Below are positions 15,186 through 23,617 of a DNA stretch of 64,000 nucleotides, in pieces. The notes below the pieces were generated by a model that made no database searches, was not told where the DNA came from, and was given only the letters and a program-made list of their open reading frames with translations. The DNA comes from CAVQHY01 sp963712465. GTDB taxonomy: Bacteria > Actinomycetota > Thermoleophilia > Gaiellales > Gaiellaceae. The translations under genes and the position numbers were made by a program. The stretch lies in the NCBI GenBank assembly GCA_963712465.1, contig CAVQHY010000006.1, positions 434,001-498,000 on the forward strand. The letters run 5' to 3'. The first letter of the stretch is position 1, and each line of letters begins with the position of its first letter.

Positions 15186-16169
15186 TCAGAGCGAGATCGT
15201 CGTCCCGACCGCGCTCTGCACGAATGCATCGGGGAAGCGACGCGCGAGGTGGTGCACCGCCTTCCAGCCCGTGCAATGCGCCGGCATCAACAGCTCGGGC
15301 TGGAGATCGTCGAAGGCCGCGACGGTCGGCTCGATGATGGGCTCGAACATCGGACCGCTGAGGTGAAACCCGCCGATGACGGCAGCGACGCCCGTCTCGC
15401 CGGTGAGCCGCTGCGCGTGCCTCACCACATTGATGATCCCGGCGTGACCACATCCGGTGAGGACCACCAGGCCGCTACCGGCGAGGCGCATCACGATCGC
15501 CTGGTCGTCCAGGATCAGCGGGTCGGGTTCCCAGCTGCCGTCAACTTCCGCTTCGTGTCCCATGAAGCCGGTCTCGAACGGCGTCGTGCGGTCGACCTCC
15601 CCCGTCACGAGCACGGAGCTATCGAGCAGGAACGAGGGTTGGCGTTCCTCGACGATCTCGAAGCCCGCGGCCTCCAGCGCGGAGCGGCTGGTCGCGGGCA
15701 GCTCGGCCGGGTCGAGGCCCGGGAGAGCGATTCGCCGACGACGCCAGAATTCGGGGTGGATGAGTACGGGAAGGTTCCTTCGTCCGAGCTCCTTCGCGAT
15801 TCCCTCCATCCCGGCGACGTGGTCCCAGTGACCGTGGCTGAGCACGATCGTCTCGACGTCTCCCGGCAGGATCTCGAGCCGGCGCATGTTCTCGACGACA
15901 CCGGTCGGCGTCACGCCTGCGTCGAACAGGATCGCCCGCTCGCGACCGCCGGTTGTCACGCGAACGAGCGCCGAGAAGCCGGGCTGGGCGATCAGGGCAT
16001 CGGGCAGGCCGTCGTCGGTGAGGGCCGAGGCTGCGCGCGGCTTCGCCAAATGGTGAAACCAGGTTGTGCGCTCCACATGCTGTGTCGGGAAGAGCAGAGG
16101 GTCGGTCACGTTGTCCATCAGGATCGTGATCCGGACGGCGTCGACTGGCGTGAGCGGAATCGTGACCAT
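15186..16169 (-). CDS. MBL-fold hydrolase, dihydropterin/aminobenzene phosphate synthase-like subfamily
   Basis: A 327-residue zinc hydrolase. Metal ligands are in LSHGHWDHVAG (HxHxDH), TGCGHAGIIN, IGGFHLSG and the C-terminal PAHCTGW. This arrangement, with TGCxH and GGFH, is that of the subgroup named after 7,8-dihydropterin-6-yl-methyl-beta-RFA-P synthase, most of whose bacterial members have unknown substrates. ATG 16169 is chosen over TTG 16181; neither has a good ribosome site. It stands alone, facing the truncated GAP gene divergently. Confidence 0.85.
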   Translation of the reverse strand: MVTIPLTPVDAVRITILMDNVTDPLLFPTQHVERTTWFHHLAKPRAASALTDDGLPDALIAQPGFSALVRVTTGGRERAILFDAGVTPTGVVENMRRLEILPGDVETIVLSHGHWDHVAGMEGIAKELGRRNLPVLIHPEFWRRRRIALPGLDPAELPATSRSALEAAGFEIVEERQPSFLLDSSVLVTGEVDRTTPFETGFMGHEAEVDGSWEPDPLILDDQAIVMRLAGSGLVVLTGCGHAGIINVVRHAQRLTGETGVAAVIGGFHLSGPMFEPIIEPTVAAFDDLQPELLMPAHCTGWKAVHHLARRFPDAFVQSAVGTTISL

Positions 16170-16361
16170 GGCCGAGGCCAAGAATGTCAGCTCTCTCGCG
16201 GCGACGCTTTCGCAGACGATCTTCGGCGCGACGGTAGCTCGTCCTCGCCCGCGATGTCGGCCTCGTGCGCGACCTGATTAGAGTTGGGCGGAAGAGGGCG
16301 TGATCCGGACGTAGCCGACTGTTCGCGCCGCGGTCGAGGCCCTGTCGAGAGGAGGCGAGTG

Positions 16362-16753
16362 ATGGGCGAGGCGATCGGTGGCATGCTGCCCGCTGCAGTC
16401 GGGGTGGCGATCAGCCCGATCCCGATCATCGCCGTCGTTTTGATGCTCGCCTCCGAGCGCGGGCGGGTAAACGGGCCGGCGTATCTCCTCGGCCAGATCG
16501 TCGGTGTGGCCGGTGTCGGCGCGCTCGTGCTCCTGATCGCCGGAAGCGCGGGCGGGACCGACGATGGCCAGCCGGCCGACTGGGTGAGCTGGCTGAAGCT
16601 CCTCCTCGGTCTCAGCCTGCTCCTCTTGGCAGCGAAGCAGTGGCGCGGGAGGCCCCATGAGGGCGAGGAGCCGGTAACGCCGAAATGGATGGGAGCAATC
16701 GATGGCTTCACGGGGCCGAAGGCGCTGGGCGCGGGCATCGTCCTCTCGGCGCC
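16362..16753 (+). pseudogene. Truncated GAP/LysE-like membrane transporter
   Basis: ATG 16362 follows GAGAGGAGG and begins MGEAIGGMLPAAVGVAISPIPII, the first helix of the GAP (Sap, sulfolipid-addressing) family. Helices AYLLGQIVGVAGVGALVLLI and LLLGLSLLLLAAKQW and the loop WMGAIDGFTGPKALGAGIVLSA follow. Family proteins continue here with an NPKN motif and three more helices, all of which are missing. The frame runs on through unrelated sequence into the VOC gene without a stop, so the apparent fusion is an accident of a deletion. Confidence 0.7.
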
Positions 16754-16916
16754 TCGCCTCGTGGCACGCCGCCAAGAAGGGGCGCGCATCGCCGGGACCG
16801 GCGGCGCGATTCGGGCGCATGCACGTCCGCTGATGCTGGCGCCTGTACCGTGCGGCGGCTCCGGCCGCACCGGTCGAAGCGCGACGCAGAGAAAGCCTTC
16901 GACGAGAGGAGACCCG

Positions 16917-17318
16917 ATGCCCGCCACCGCCCAGACGATCTTCCCGATCCTTCCTTACTCCGACCCCCGGGCCGCGATCGGCTGGCTCGAGCAGGCGTTC
17001 GGCGCCGAGGCTACGGCGGTCCACCCCGAGGATCCGAACGAGCCGCTCGTTCACGCCGAGGTGCGCGTCGGCGACGGGATCGTGATGCTGAACGACGCGA
17101 GCCGCACGGACGACAGCCCGTTCACCCTCCGCCACCCGGTGCTCGTCTACGTCGTCGTCGACGACCCCGATGCGCTTCACGATCGTGCCAGGTCTGCCGG
17201 CGCGGAGATCGTGCTCGGGCTCACCGACACGGAGTACGGCTCGCGCGACTTCGCCGCGCGCGACCCGTTCGGGAACGTCTGGAGCTTCGGCACCTACCGG
17301 CCGAGCCTGCCGGAGTAG
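16917..17318 (+). CDS. VOC (glyoxalase/bleomycin-resistance-like) protein
   Basis: A 133-residue single VOC domain pair: YSDPRAAIGWLEQAFG and HAEVRVGDGIVML in the first half, LVYVVVDDPDALHDRARSAG and RDFAARDPFGNVWSFG in the second. Proteins of this small type bind or modify small molecules, often using two or three His/Glu metal ligands; here His and Glu occur in LVHAEV and WSFGTY lacks the final Glu. ATG 16917 has GAGAGGAG upstream. The substrate is unknown. Confidence 0.82.
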   Translation: MPATAQTIFPILPYSDPRAAIGWLEQAFGAEATAVHPEDPNEPLVHAEVRVGDGIVMLNDASRTDDSPFTLRHPVLVYVVVDDPDALHDRARSAGAEIVLGLTDTEYGSRDFAARDPFGNVWSFGTYRPSLPE

Positions 17319-17336
17319 ACGCGTTACGGTTCGGGC

Positions 17337-17984
17337 GTGAGCGCTGCGACCCAGCTGACCGAATCCGAGGTCGCCGACCGACTCGCCTCCGCTCGGGTCG
17401 TGCCGGTGACGACGGTCGACGACCCCGACCAGGCCGAGAGCGTCGCCCGTGCGCTCGTCGCCGGGGGCCTGCCGTGCGTCGAGATCGCGTTCCGCACTCC
17501 CGCGGCCGCGGAGGCGATCCGCCGCGCCCGGTCGGTCGATGGGATGCTCGTCGGCGCCGGCACCGTTCTCTCACCCGAGCAGGGCGAGGCCGCCGCGGAG
17601 GCCGGCGCGCAGTTCGCCGTCGCGCCGGGCACGAATGACGAGGTCGTGAGCCGCTGCCGTGAGCTCGGCCTTCCGTTCTTCCCCGGGGTCGCCACGCCCA
17701 CCGAGATCGAGCACGCGCGCGAGCTGGGGCTCTCGACCCTGAAGGTGTTCCCCGTATCGACCCTCGGCGGTGTCGCCTTCCTCCGCGCCGTGTCGGCCAC
17801 CTACCCCGACGTCCGGTTTCTCCCGACGGGCGGGATCGGCCCGGACTCGCTCGCCGACTACCTCGCCGTGCCGTCCGTGCTTGCGTGCGGGGGGAGCTGG
17901 CTCGTCAAGGAAGAGCTCCTGCGCGGCGGTCGGTTCGACGAAGTCGAGCGGCTCGCGCGCGAGGCTGTCGAGCTCGCGTCATGA
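17337..17984 (+). CDS. eda: 2-keto-3-deoxy-6-phosphogluconate aldolase
   Basis: A 215-residue class I aldolase cleaving KDPG (or KDPGal) to pyruvate and glyceraldehyde-3-phosphate. Family motifs: VEIAFRTPAA (catalytic Glu and Arg), VGAGTVLSPEQ, the Schiff-base Lys in LKVFPVSTLGG, PTGGI and GGSWLV. GTG 17337. The stop overlaps the downstream kinase by ATGA, so the pair forms the last two steps of an Entner-Doudoroff-type route for 2-keto-3-deoxy sugar acids. Confidence 0.9.
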   Translation: MSAATQLTESEVADRLASARVVPVTTVDDPDQAESVARALVAGGLPCVEIAFRTPAAAEAIRRARSVDGMLVGAGTVLSPEQGEAAAEAGAQFAVAPGTNDEVVSRCRELGLPFFPGVATPTEIEHARELGLSTLKVFPVSTLGGVAFLRAVSATYPDVRFLPTGGIGPDSLADYLAVPSVLACGGSWLVKEELLRGGRFDEVERLAREAVELAS

Positions 17985-19081
17985 CCGAGCTCAGGCTGCG
18001 GCCGGCGGACGAATGCCGCTGGGACCTCGTCTCGCTCGGCGAGGTGATGCTCCGCCTCGACCCGGGCGAGGGGCGCATCGCCGCCGCCCGCTCGTTCCAG
18101 GTCTGGGAAGGCGGCGGCGAGTACAACGTCGCCCGCGGCCTCAAGCGATGCTTTGGCTTACGCACGGCGATCGTCACCGCGCTAGCGGACAACCCGATCG
18201 GCCGCCTGGTCGACGACCTGATCTACCAAGGCGGCGTCGACCGCGCCCAGCTCAACTGGGTTCCGTACGACGGGGTAGGGCGCACGGTGCGCAACGGGCT
18301 CAATTTCACCGAGCGGGGGTTCGGCGTCCGCGGCGCGCTCGGCTGCTCGGACCGGGGCCATACGGCTGTGTCACAGATGCGGCCCGGCGACGTCGACTGG
18401 GAGCACATCTTCGTCCGGGAGGGAGCCCGCTGGTTCCACTGCGGCGGGATCTTCTGCGCGCTCTCCGAGACCACGGCTGCCGTTGCCCGGGAAGCGATCG
18501 AGGCCGCCCGAGCTGCCGGCACCGTCGTCTCGTACGACCTCAACTACCGGCCCTCGCTCTGGAAGGGCAGCGGCGGCACGGAGCGGGCCGCCGAGGTCAA
18601 CCGCGCGGTCGCCGAGCACGTCGACGTGCTGCTCGGGAACGAGGAGGACTTCTCCACCGGGCTCGGCTTCGAGCTCGAAGGAGTCGGAGACGACCTGCTC
18701 GAGCTCGACCCGGACGCGTACGGGCGGCTGCTCGGCCAGGTGATGGACCGACTCCCCCGCCTGTCGCTCGTCGCGAGCACCCTGCGCCAGGCCCGGACGG
18801 CCACGGTCAACGACTGGAGCGCCGTCTGCCGGACGCGCGACGGCTTCCACCGTGGCCCGTCGCTGGACGGGCTCGAGATCCTCGACCGTGTCGGCGGGGG
18901 TGACTCGTTCGCATCGGGCCTCTTCTACGGGCTCCTGACGGGAGCCGACGTCGACCGCGCGCTGGCCTACGGCGTCGCGCACGGCGCCCTCGCGATGACG
19001 ACTCCCGGCGACACCTCGATGGCGTCGCTCGACGAGGTCGAGCGGCTCGTGCGAGGTGGCGGCGCCCGCGTGGTTCGCTGA
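17981..19081 (+). CDS. kdgK: PfkB-family sugar kinase, probable 2-keto-3-deoxygluconate kinase
   Basis: A 366-residue ribokinase-fold kinase. The N-terminal SLGEVMLRLDPGEGR and EGGGEYNVARGL bind sugar; the ATP/anion motif DRVGGGDSFASGL carries the catalytic Asp. It is longer than most members, with inserts near residues 110-130 and 215-240. Coupled to the KDPG aldolase gene, it most likely phosphorylates 2-keto-3-deoxygluconate to give the aldolase its substrate. The sugar specificity is inferred from this pairing. Confidence 0.85.
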   Translation: MTELRLRPADECRWDLVSLGEVMLRLDPGEGRIAAARSFQVWEGGGEYNVARGLKRCFGLRTAIVTALADNPIGRLVDDLIYQGGVDRAQLNWVPYDGVGRTVRNGLNFTERGFGVRGALGCSDRGHTAVSQMRPGDVDWEHIFVREGARWFHCGGIFCALSETTAAVAREAIEAARAAGTVVSYDLNYRPSLWKGSGGTERAAEVNRAVAEHVDVLLGNEEDFSTGLGFELEGVGDDLLELDPDAYGRLLGQVMDRLPRLSLVASTLRQARTATVNDWSAVCRTRDGFHRGPSLDGLEILDRVGGGDSFASGLFYGLLTGADVDRALAYGVAHGALAMTTPGDTSMASLDEVERLVRGGGARVVR

Positions 19082-19230
19082 GCCCCACTCGTCTCGCTCT
19101 CACGGCGCTCTCATCTCGGCAGGCCGGTGTGCCGCCAACCCTGAATGCCTCGGCACGCGTCAGCCTTCGTTCGTGACCCGGCGACACGGCTGGGATACTC
19201 CACGGCCAACTACGACCGGAAGGGGACTCG

Positions 19231-19947
19231 ATGAAGAACCGCTACCCGGCCCTGTTCGCGGCCGCCCTCATCATCGTCGCGATCATGGCCTTCACACCAC
19301 TCGGCGAGGCCGCGCTTCAGGCCCTCCCCAACAACAGCGTCGGCACGGCGCAGATCCGGGCCGGAGCGGTCACCCGCGGCAAGATCAGGAACCTGAACGT
19401 CACGGTCGACAAGGTCGCCTCGAACGCGGTGACGGCGCCGAAGATCCGCAACCTGGCGGTGACGAATCCGAAGATCGCGAACGGCGCCGTCAACGCGGCG
19501 AAGCTGGCGCCGCTTCCGGGCGCGGGCGTGGGCTCGGCCGCCCGGACGACCGTCCCGCCCGGCGCCGACGTCGCGCTCGGGTTCAGCACCGTTCGCTTCA
19601 ACAACGGCGGGGTCTTCAGCACCGCCGCGCCGACGAGGCTCACCGCTCCCGTAACGGGTGTCTACGAAGTCTCGGTGAACGTCGCCTGGGGCAACGTGAT
19701 CCCGGCCGACAACACGGCGCGACGCCTCGACATCCGCCGGAACGGGACCGCGGTCGCTCAGGTGATCCGGACCGACACCAGCCAGAACGTCAGGGTCGTC
19801 TCGAGCGTCACGACGATCATCAGGCTCGCCGCGGGCGAGTTCGTCGAGGTGGTCGTCTCGCAGGGCAGCACCGGCCCCGTGGACGTCGTTCCGCTGGGCG
19901 AGATCTCACCCGAGTTCCAGCTCCAGTTCCTCAGCCCGTCCGCCTGA
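19231..19947 (+). CDS. Secreted protein with 'AVT..KI' repeats and C-terminal jelly-roll-like domain
   Basis: A 238-residue protein with an N-terminal hydrophobic signal/anchor (residues 7-28). Residues 30-90 hold short imperfect repeats of the form NSVGTAQI, GAVTRGKI, NAVTAPKI, LAVTNPKI and GAVNAAKL, which form a beta-stalk in related surface proteins. Residues 100-238 are beta-rich with VTGVYEVSVNVAW and LAAGEFVEVVVSQG, the pattern of C1q/TNF-like trimer heads. It is probably a trimeric cell-surface fibre. The window has a second protein with the same repeat type at 24762-25364. Confidence 0.75.
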   Translation: MKNRYPALFAAALIIVAIMAFTPLGEAALQALPNNSVGTAQIRAGAVTRGKIRNLNVTVDKVASNAVTAPKIRNLAVTNPKIANGAVNAAKLAPLPGAGVGSAARTTVPPGADVALGFSTVRFNNGGVFSTAAPTRLTAPVTGVYEVSVNVAWGNVIPADNTARRLDIRRNGTAVAQVIRTDTSQNVRVVSSVTTIIRLAAGEFVEVVVSQGSTGPVDVVPLGEISPEFQLQFLSPSA

Positions 19948-19969
19948 CCCCCGCTCAGCACCGTCGCAG

Positions 19970-20007
19970 CCGTCGATCGGAGGGGCGAAAGACCCTCCGA
20001 TCGACGG
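19970..20007. terminator. 15-bp perfect hairpin after the repeat-protein gene
   Basis: CCGTCGATCGGAGGG (19970-19984) and its exact inverse at 19993-20007 form a 15-bp stem with loop GCGAAAGA. A further CCGATCGGAGGG copy follows at 20009-20020. It lies 23 bases after the stop and is a good factor-assisted terminator, without a U-tract. Confidence 0.65.
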
Positions 20008-20082
20008 TCCGATCGGAGGGTGCAGCCGGCGGCTCCGGACGGCGATGGTTTGGCCAGGAGTCGCAAACCCAAGGGAGGTCGG

Positions 20083-20349
20083 ATGGTTACCGAGGTCGTA
20101 TCTGAGCGCCTCGAAGACGTGTGGCTCGAGCGCTGCGAGGGGTATCGCGTCGAGGGTCCGGGCGGTCCGGTCGGCTACGTGGACAAGGTCGTCCGCTTCG
20201 CCGAGGACGATCGTCCACGGTACCTCTCGGTGCGAGCAGGCCGCGAGGGGACGCTCCTCCTGCTCGTAGCCCTGGCGGACGTGGCAGGCGTGTTTGCGCC
20301 GAAGGAGCTCGTCGTGCTCCGGCGCCAGTACGCCGTCGACGCCGCCTGA
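20083..20349 (+). CDS. Small PRC-barrel-like protein
   Basis: An 88-residue protein beginning MVTEVVSERLEDVWLERCEG. The YRVEGPGGPVGYVDKVV stretch followed by PRYLSVRAG and LLLLVALADVAGVFA matches the beta-barrel order of small PRC-barrel domain proteins. ATG 20083 follows AAGGGAGG; the frame is open upstream into the hairpin region but without conserved sequence. Function is unknown. Confidence 0.7.
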   Translation: MVTEVVSERLEDVWLERCEGYRVEGPGGPVGYVDKVVRFAEDDRPRYLSVRAGREGTLLLLVALADVAGVFAPKELVVLRRQYAVDAA

Positions 20350-20522
20350 GAAGAGACCCCCGCCGGGTGGGCGGGCGGGCGGCACAGAGCCCCAGCCGGC
20401 GCCGGGTGGTTGTGGGGGAGGCGGCTGGCCGGGGGCGAGGCCCGGGCCGTGGCGTCACGGCCCGGGCCTTCGCACGTGAATGTCGTCGGGCACGCCGCGC
20501 CCGACGTGATTGAATCGCCCTA

Positions 20523-21329
20523 ATGACGACGAGGTACGAGCTACGCGGCGATGCGGCCTGGATCACGCTCCACGAGCCGGAGCGGCGAAACGCACTCACG
20601 GCCGAGGTGCTCGCCGACCTCGACTCGCACCTTCGGGCCGCGTACACCGCCCACCGCGTGCGTTCGGTCGTCGTCACGGGGTCCGGCACCGTGTTTTCCG
20701 CGGGCGCCGACCTGAAGGGAGCTCCACCCGCGAAGGGCCGGCGCAATCCGCTCGGGGTCGTGCTCGAGCTGATCTGGACGGGGCCGAAGCCGGTCGTTGC
20801 GGCGGTCAACGGCTCAGCGTTCGGAGGCGGCGTCGGGCTCGTCGCGGCCGCCGACGTCGCGATCGCGGACGAGGCCGCCGAGTTCGCGTTCACCGAGGTC
20901 CGCCTCGGCGTCGCGCCGGCGATGATCTCCGTGGTCGTCGTCCCGAAGATCGGTGTCTCGGCAGCGCGACGGCTCTTTCTCACCGGTGAGCGCTTCGGGG
21001 CGAAGGACGCCGTGCGCTACGGCCTGCTGCACGCCGCCGTGCCCGCCGCAGAGCTCGAGCCGGCTGTCGAGGTCATGCTCGAGAAGCTTCGGCTCGGCGG
21101 GCCCGGGGCCCTCGCCGAGGCGAAGCGCCTCGCTGCGTCAGGCGCCGTCCGCGAGGCGTTCGTGCGCGCCGAGGGGATCCTGGCCGACCTGCGGTCGTCG
21201 AAGGAAGCCGACGAGGGTTTCGCCGCCTTCGCCGAGAAGCGCAGGCCGAGCTGGGCCGAAGAACAAGCCGCTAGCCCGGAGCCTCCGCGGTTTGCGCCGC
21301 CGGGATCTCCTCCGCAGGCGCCCGCCTGA
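20523..21329 (+). CDS. Enoyl-CoA hydratase/isomerase family protein
   Basis: A 268-residue crotonase-fold protein. CoA and oxyanion-hole segments are FSAGADLKG and the helix after NGSAFGGGVGLVAAADVAIA; LGVAPAMISVVVVPKIG lacks the usual catalytic Glu pair (one position is Ala-Met), so hydratase activity is doubtful and isomerase or thioesterase-like action is possible. The C-terminal 25 residues are Pro-rich and overlap the antiporter gene tail to tail by 59 bases. Confidence 0.85.
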   Translation: MTTRYELRGDAAWITLHEPERRNALTAEVLADLDSHLRAAYTAHRVRSVVVTGSGTVFSAGADLKGAPPAKGRRNPLGVVLELIWTGPKPVVAAVNGSAFGGGVGLVAAADVAIADEAAEFAFTEVRLGVAPAMISVVVVPKIGVSAARRLFLTGERFGAKDAVRYGLLHAAVPAAELEPAVEVMLEKLRLGGPGALAEAKRLAASGAVREAFVRAEGILADLRSSKEADEGFAAFAEKRRPSWAEEQAASPEPPRFAPPGSPPQAPA

Positions 21330-22485
21330 GCAGCGCGAGCCCGATCAGCGGGTAGACGAGCACGGAGAGCATCCCGGCTCCCACGAGCGCCGCAGCGGTA
21401 TCGGAGCCCATTCGTCCGGTCTGGATGCCAATTGTTGTGATCGCGACGATCAGCGGCAGCCCGGTCGCAGAGAGGAACGCGAGCGGCGCTAGTTGCGCGC
21501 GCCGCAGCTCGTTGCGGTACAGGACAACCGGAATGCCTCGGACGACGAGCAGGAGAACGAGAAAAACCGGCACCTTGACGAGGCTCGACGCACTCTCGAA
21601 CAGCGCGTCGAGGTCGAACGTGACTCCGGTCGTGACGAAGAAGATCGGCACGAAGAAGCCGAAGCCGATGCCGTCGAGCTTGATCCGGAACGTCTCTCCC
21701 GGCTCGTCCGCCTCGCGCAGCGCGAGCGCGACGATCACGCCCGCGGCGAACGCGCCCAGGATCAGGTCGAGACCGAGCTCCTCCGCGAGCGCGACCAGCC
21801 CGAGCATCAACACGATCGCCAGCCGGACGGCGAGCTGGCCGCTCGAATGCATCGTCTCCCGGAGAATCCGGGTCAGGCGCGCCGGCCTGTAGTTGACGGC
21901 GACGATCGACGCGACGACCGCTGCAACCGTGAAGAGCACGAGCAGCACCGCCGAGAGCAGGTGGTCCGAGTCACCGGTCAGGATCACCGAGATGAGGACG
22001 ATCGGCCCGAGCTCCCCGAGCGTCCCGATCCCGAGCACGTACGTGCCGAAACGCGTCTTGAGCGTTCCGGCGTCGCGAAGGATAGGCAGCAGCGTTCCGA
22101 GCGCGGTCGTCGTCAGGCACAGGCCGACGAGCAGCCCGGAGACGACGAGCTCGTCCCTCTGCAGCATCCAGCCGATCGCGAGGCCGAGCACGACCGAGAT
22201 CGACCAGCCCCACGTCGCCAGCCTCACCGGCTTGCCCCGGATCCGCTGGAAGTCGATCTCCATCCCGGCCAGGAAGAAGAGAAACGCGAGCCCGAGCGTC
22301 GAGAGGAACTGCGTGAACTCGTTCGGCAGCGCGAAGCCGAGCAGCTGCGGGCCGATCAGGATGCCGAGCACGATCTCGACGACCACGACCGGTAGCCGGA
22401 CGCGCGGGGTGAGGTCGACGATGATCGGCGCAAGCGCGCTCGCGCAGACGATCACGAAGATCGAGAGCGCTTCACGGGAGGACAC
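21271..22485 (-). CDS. CPA2-family cation/H+ antiporter
   Basis: A 404-residue inner-membrane protein with about 12 helices, of the KefB/NapA type but lacking a C-terminal TrkA-N domain. The helix FLFFLAGMEIDFQRI and the segment LILGAFAAGVIVALA are typical of the ion-binding core. It exchanges Na+ or K+ for protons. GTG 22485 starts SSREALSIFVIVCASAL. It is convergent with the crotonase gene and overlaps its end. Confidence 0.85.
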   Translation of the reverse strand: MSSREALSIFVIVCASALAPIIVDLTPRVRLPVVVVEIVLGILIGPQLLGFALPNEFTQFLSTLGLAFLFFLAGMEIDFQRIRGKPVRLATWGWSISVVLGLAIGWMLQRDELVVSGLLVGLCLTTTALGTLLPILRDAGTLKTRFGTYVLGIGTLGELGPIVLISVILTGDSDHLLSAVLLVLFTVAAVVASIVAVNYRPARLTRILRETMHSSGQLAVRLAIVLMLGLVALAEELGLDLILGAFAAGVIVALALREADEPGETFRIKLDGIGFGFFVPIFFVTTGVTFDLDALFESASSLVKVPVFLVLLLVVRGIPVVLYRNELRRAQLAPLAFLSATGLPLIVAITTIGIQTGRMGSDTAAALVGAGMLSVLVYPLIGLALLRRAPAEEIPAAQTAEAPG

Positions 22486-22536
22486 GGATTCGGAGCTTAC
22501 GCCGTCGCCGCGCGCGCGTCGCGACGCCGGATCGCT

Positions 22537-22872
22537 CTAGCTACCGATCGGCTTCTGGATCTCGTCGCCCGAGCCGGAGTCGTCGAACGGGGTGATCGAC
22601 ACGGTCGATCCGGAGCCCGAGCACGGGATGTCGAGGAGTGTCTCCCCCTCGGGGCCGAAGCCCGCGGAGGCCCCTGACGGCTGGCCGTTCACCGCCAGCT
22701 CGACGCCCGTGGCGTTCTCGGTCGTCCAGCTCACCTTCACCGATCCGCTCGACGCCGTGCACATGGCCTGGCCGACGTCGAAGGAGACCACCTTCGGTTC
22801 ATCGCCTGACCCGCCGCAGGCTCCGAGGGCGAACGAGGCGAGGAGAAGCGCGAGGCACGCCGCGCGTGTCAG
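22537..22872 (-). CDS. Small lipoprotein, likely non-ATG start
   Basis: The conserved part is a 111-residue secreted protein. A clear lipoprotein signal LTRAACLALLLASFALGAC (lipobox LGAC) precedes a short beta-domain with SVKVSWTTENATGVELAV, a fibronectin-like strand pattern with two Cys. No ATG, GTG or TTG lies in frame before the signal; a CTG at 22872 sits one base after the upstream TGA with AGGAG 8 bases before it. Starting at the internal GTG 22791 would remove the signal, so CTG or a sequencing error is likely. Confidence 0.6.
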   Translation of the reverse strand: MTRAACLALLLASFALGACGGSGDEPKVVSFDVGQAMCTASSGSVKVSWTTENATGVELAVNGQPSGASAGFGPEGETLLDIPCSGSGSTVSITPFDDSGSGDEIQKPIGS

Positions 22873-22873
22873 C

Positions 22874-23617
22874 TCAGGCGCTCCTCTGCACCTGGGAGCC
22901 GCCGACGATCTGGTCGCGCCCGTCCGGGTAGCGCACCCACGCCTTGTGGGTGCCGTCGTAGTCAGGGCCCCAGAGGACGAGTGTCGCCGGCTCGCCCCGC
23001 ACCGTGCACGGCTCCGAGCCCTCGGGGTCGATGCCGCGCCAGACGCGGATGAACGGGTTGGACTCCCATTCGGCGCCCACGGTCGAGGGCTCGCGATGCC
23101 CTGGATGGATCCGCGTCTCGTGCGGAAGGCCCATCAACCGGTTCATGATCGAGTCGATCTGGTCGGCGTAGCCGGTGGGGCCGCCACCGGCGGTACCGCC
23201 GACCGTGCCCTTGAAGAGGCAGTCGGCGGTGAGGCAGTCGGTGCCGTTCACCAGCAGTGCGAGGTGGTCGCGGCAGTGGCCCGGGGTCGCGACGACGCGG
23301 ATCTCGAGGTCGCCCGAGCGAACCACGTCGCCGTGGTCGATCGTCTCGTCGACGTGGACGCCTGCCTCGCGGGCGAGCGGATGCGCGAGCACGGGCACGC
23401 CGAAGCGGCGTGCGTCGTCGGCGCACGTCACGACATGGTCGGTGTGGTGGTGCGTGACGAGGACGTGCGTGATCGTGATGCCCTCTCGCTCGACCGCCGC
23501 GAGCAGCGGCTCGTTGATGCCGTTCGAGTCGACGAGGACGCCGTGGCCGCCCTCGCCGTCGGCGACGAGGTACGCGTTCGAGAGCCACTCCGGGTGCTCG
23601 GTTCGCTCGAGGATCAT
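22874..23617 (-). CDS. MBL-fold hydrolase paired with mycothiol-dependent formaldehyde dehydrogenase
   Basis: A 247-residue metallo-beta-lactamase-fold enzyme with metal motifs LVTHHHTDHV, TPGHCRDH and THHHTDH-linked DCLFKG plus RIHPGHRE, the glyoxalase II/persulfide-type order. It overlaps the dehydrogenase by 4 bp. In Mycobacterium the same neighbour order occurs beside mscR, and a role in hydrolysing the S-formylmycothiol product is often proposed; that role here is inference. ATG 23617. Confidence 0.8.
   Translation of the reverse strand: MILERTEHPEWLSNAYLVADGEGGHGVLVDSNGINEPLLAAVEREGITITHVLVTHHHTDHVVTCADDARRFGVPVLAHPLAREAGVHVDETIDHGDVVRSGDLEIRVVATPGHCRDHLALLVNGTDCLTADCLFKGTVGGTAGGGPTGYADQIDSIMNRLMGLPHETRIHPGHREPSTVGAEWESNPFIRVWRGIDPEGSEPCTVRGEPATLVLWGPDYDGTHKAWVRYPDGRDQIVGGSQVQRSA

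Noticed and set aside
16284..17318. A single GAP-VOC fusion protein
   Set aside because: The linker has no domain character, the VOC gene has its own start and ribosome site, and the GAP part is cut in mid-family.
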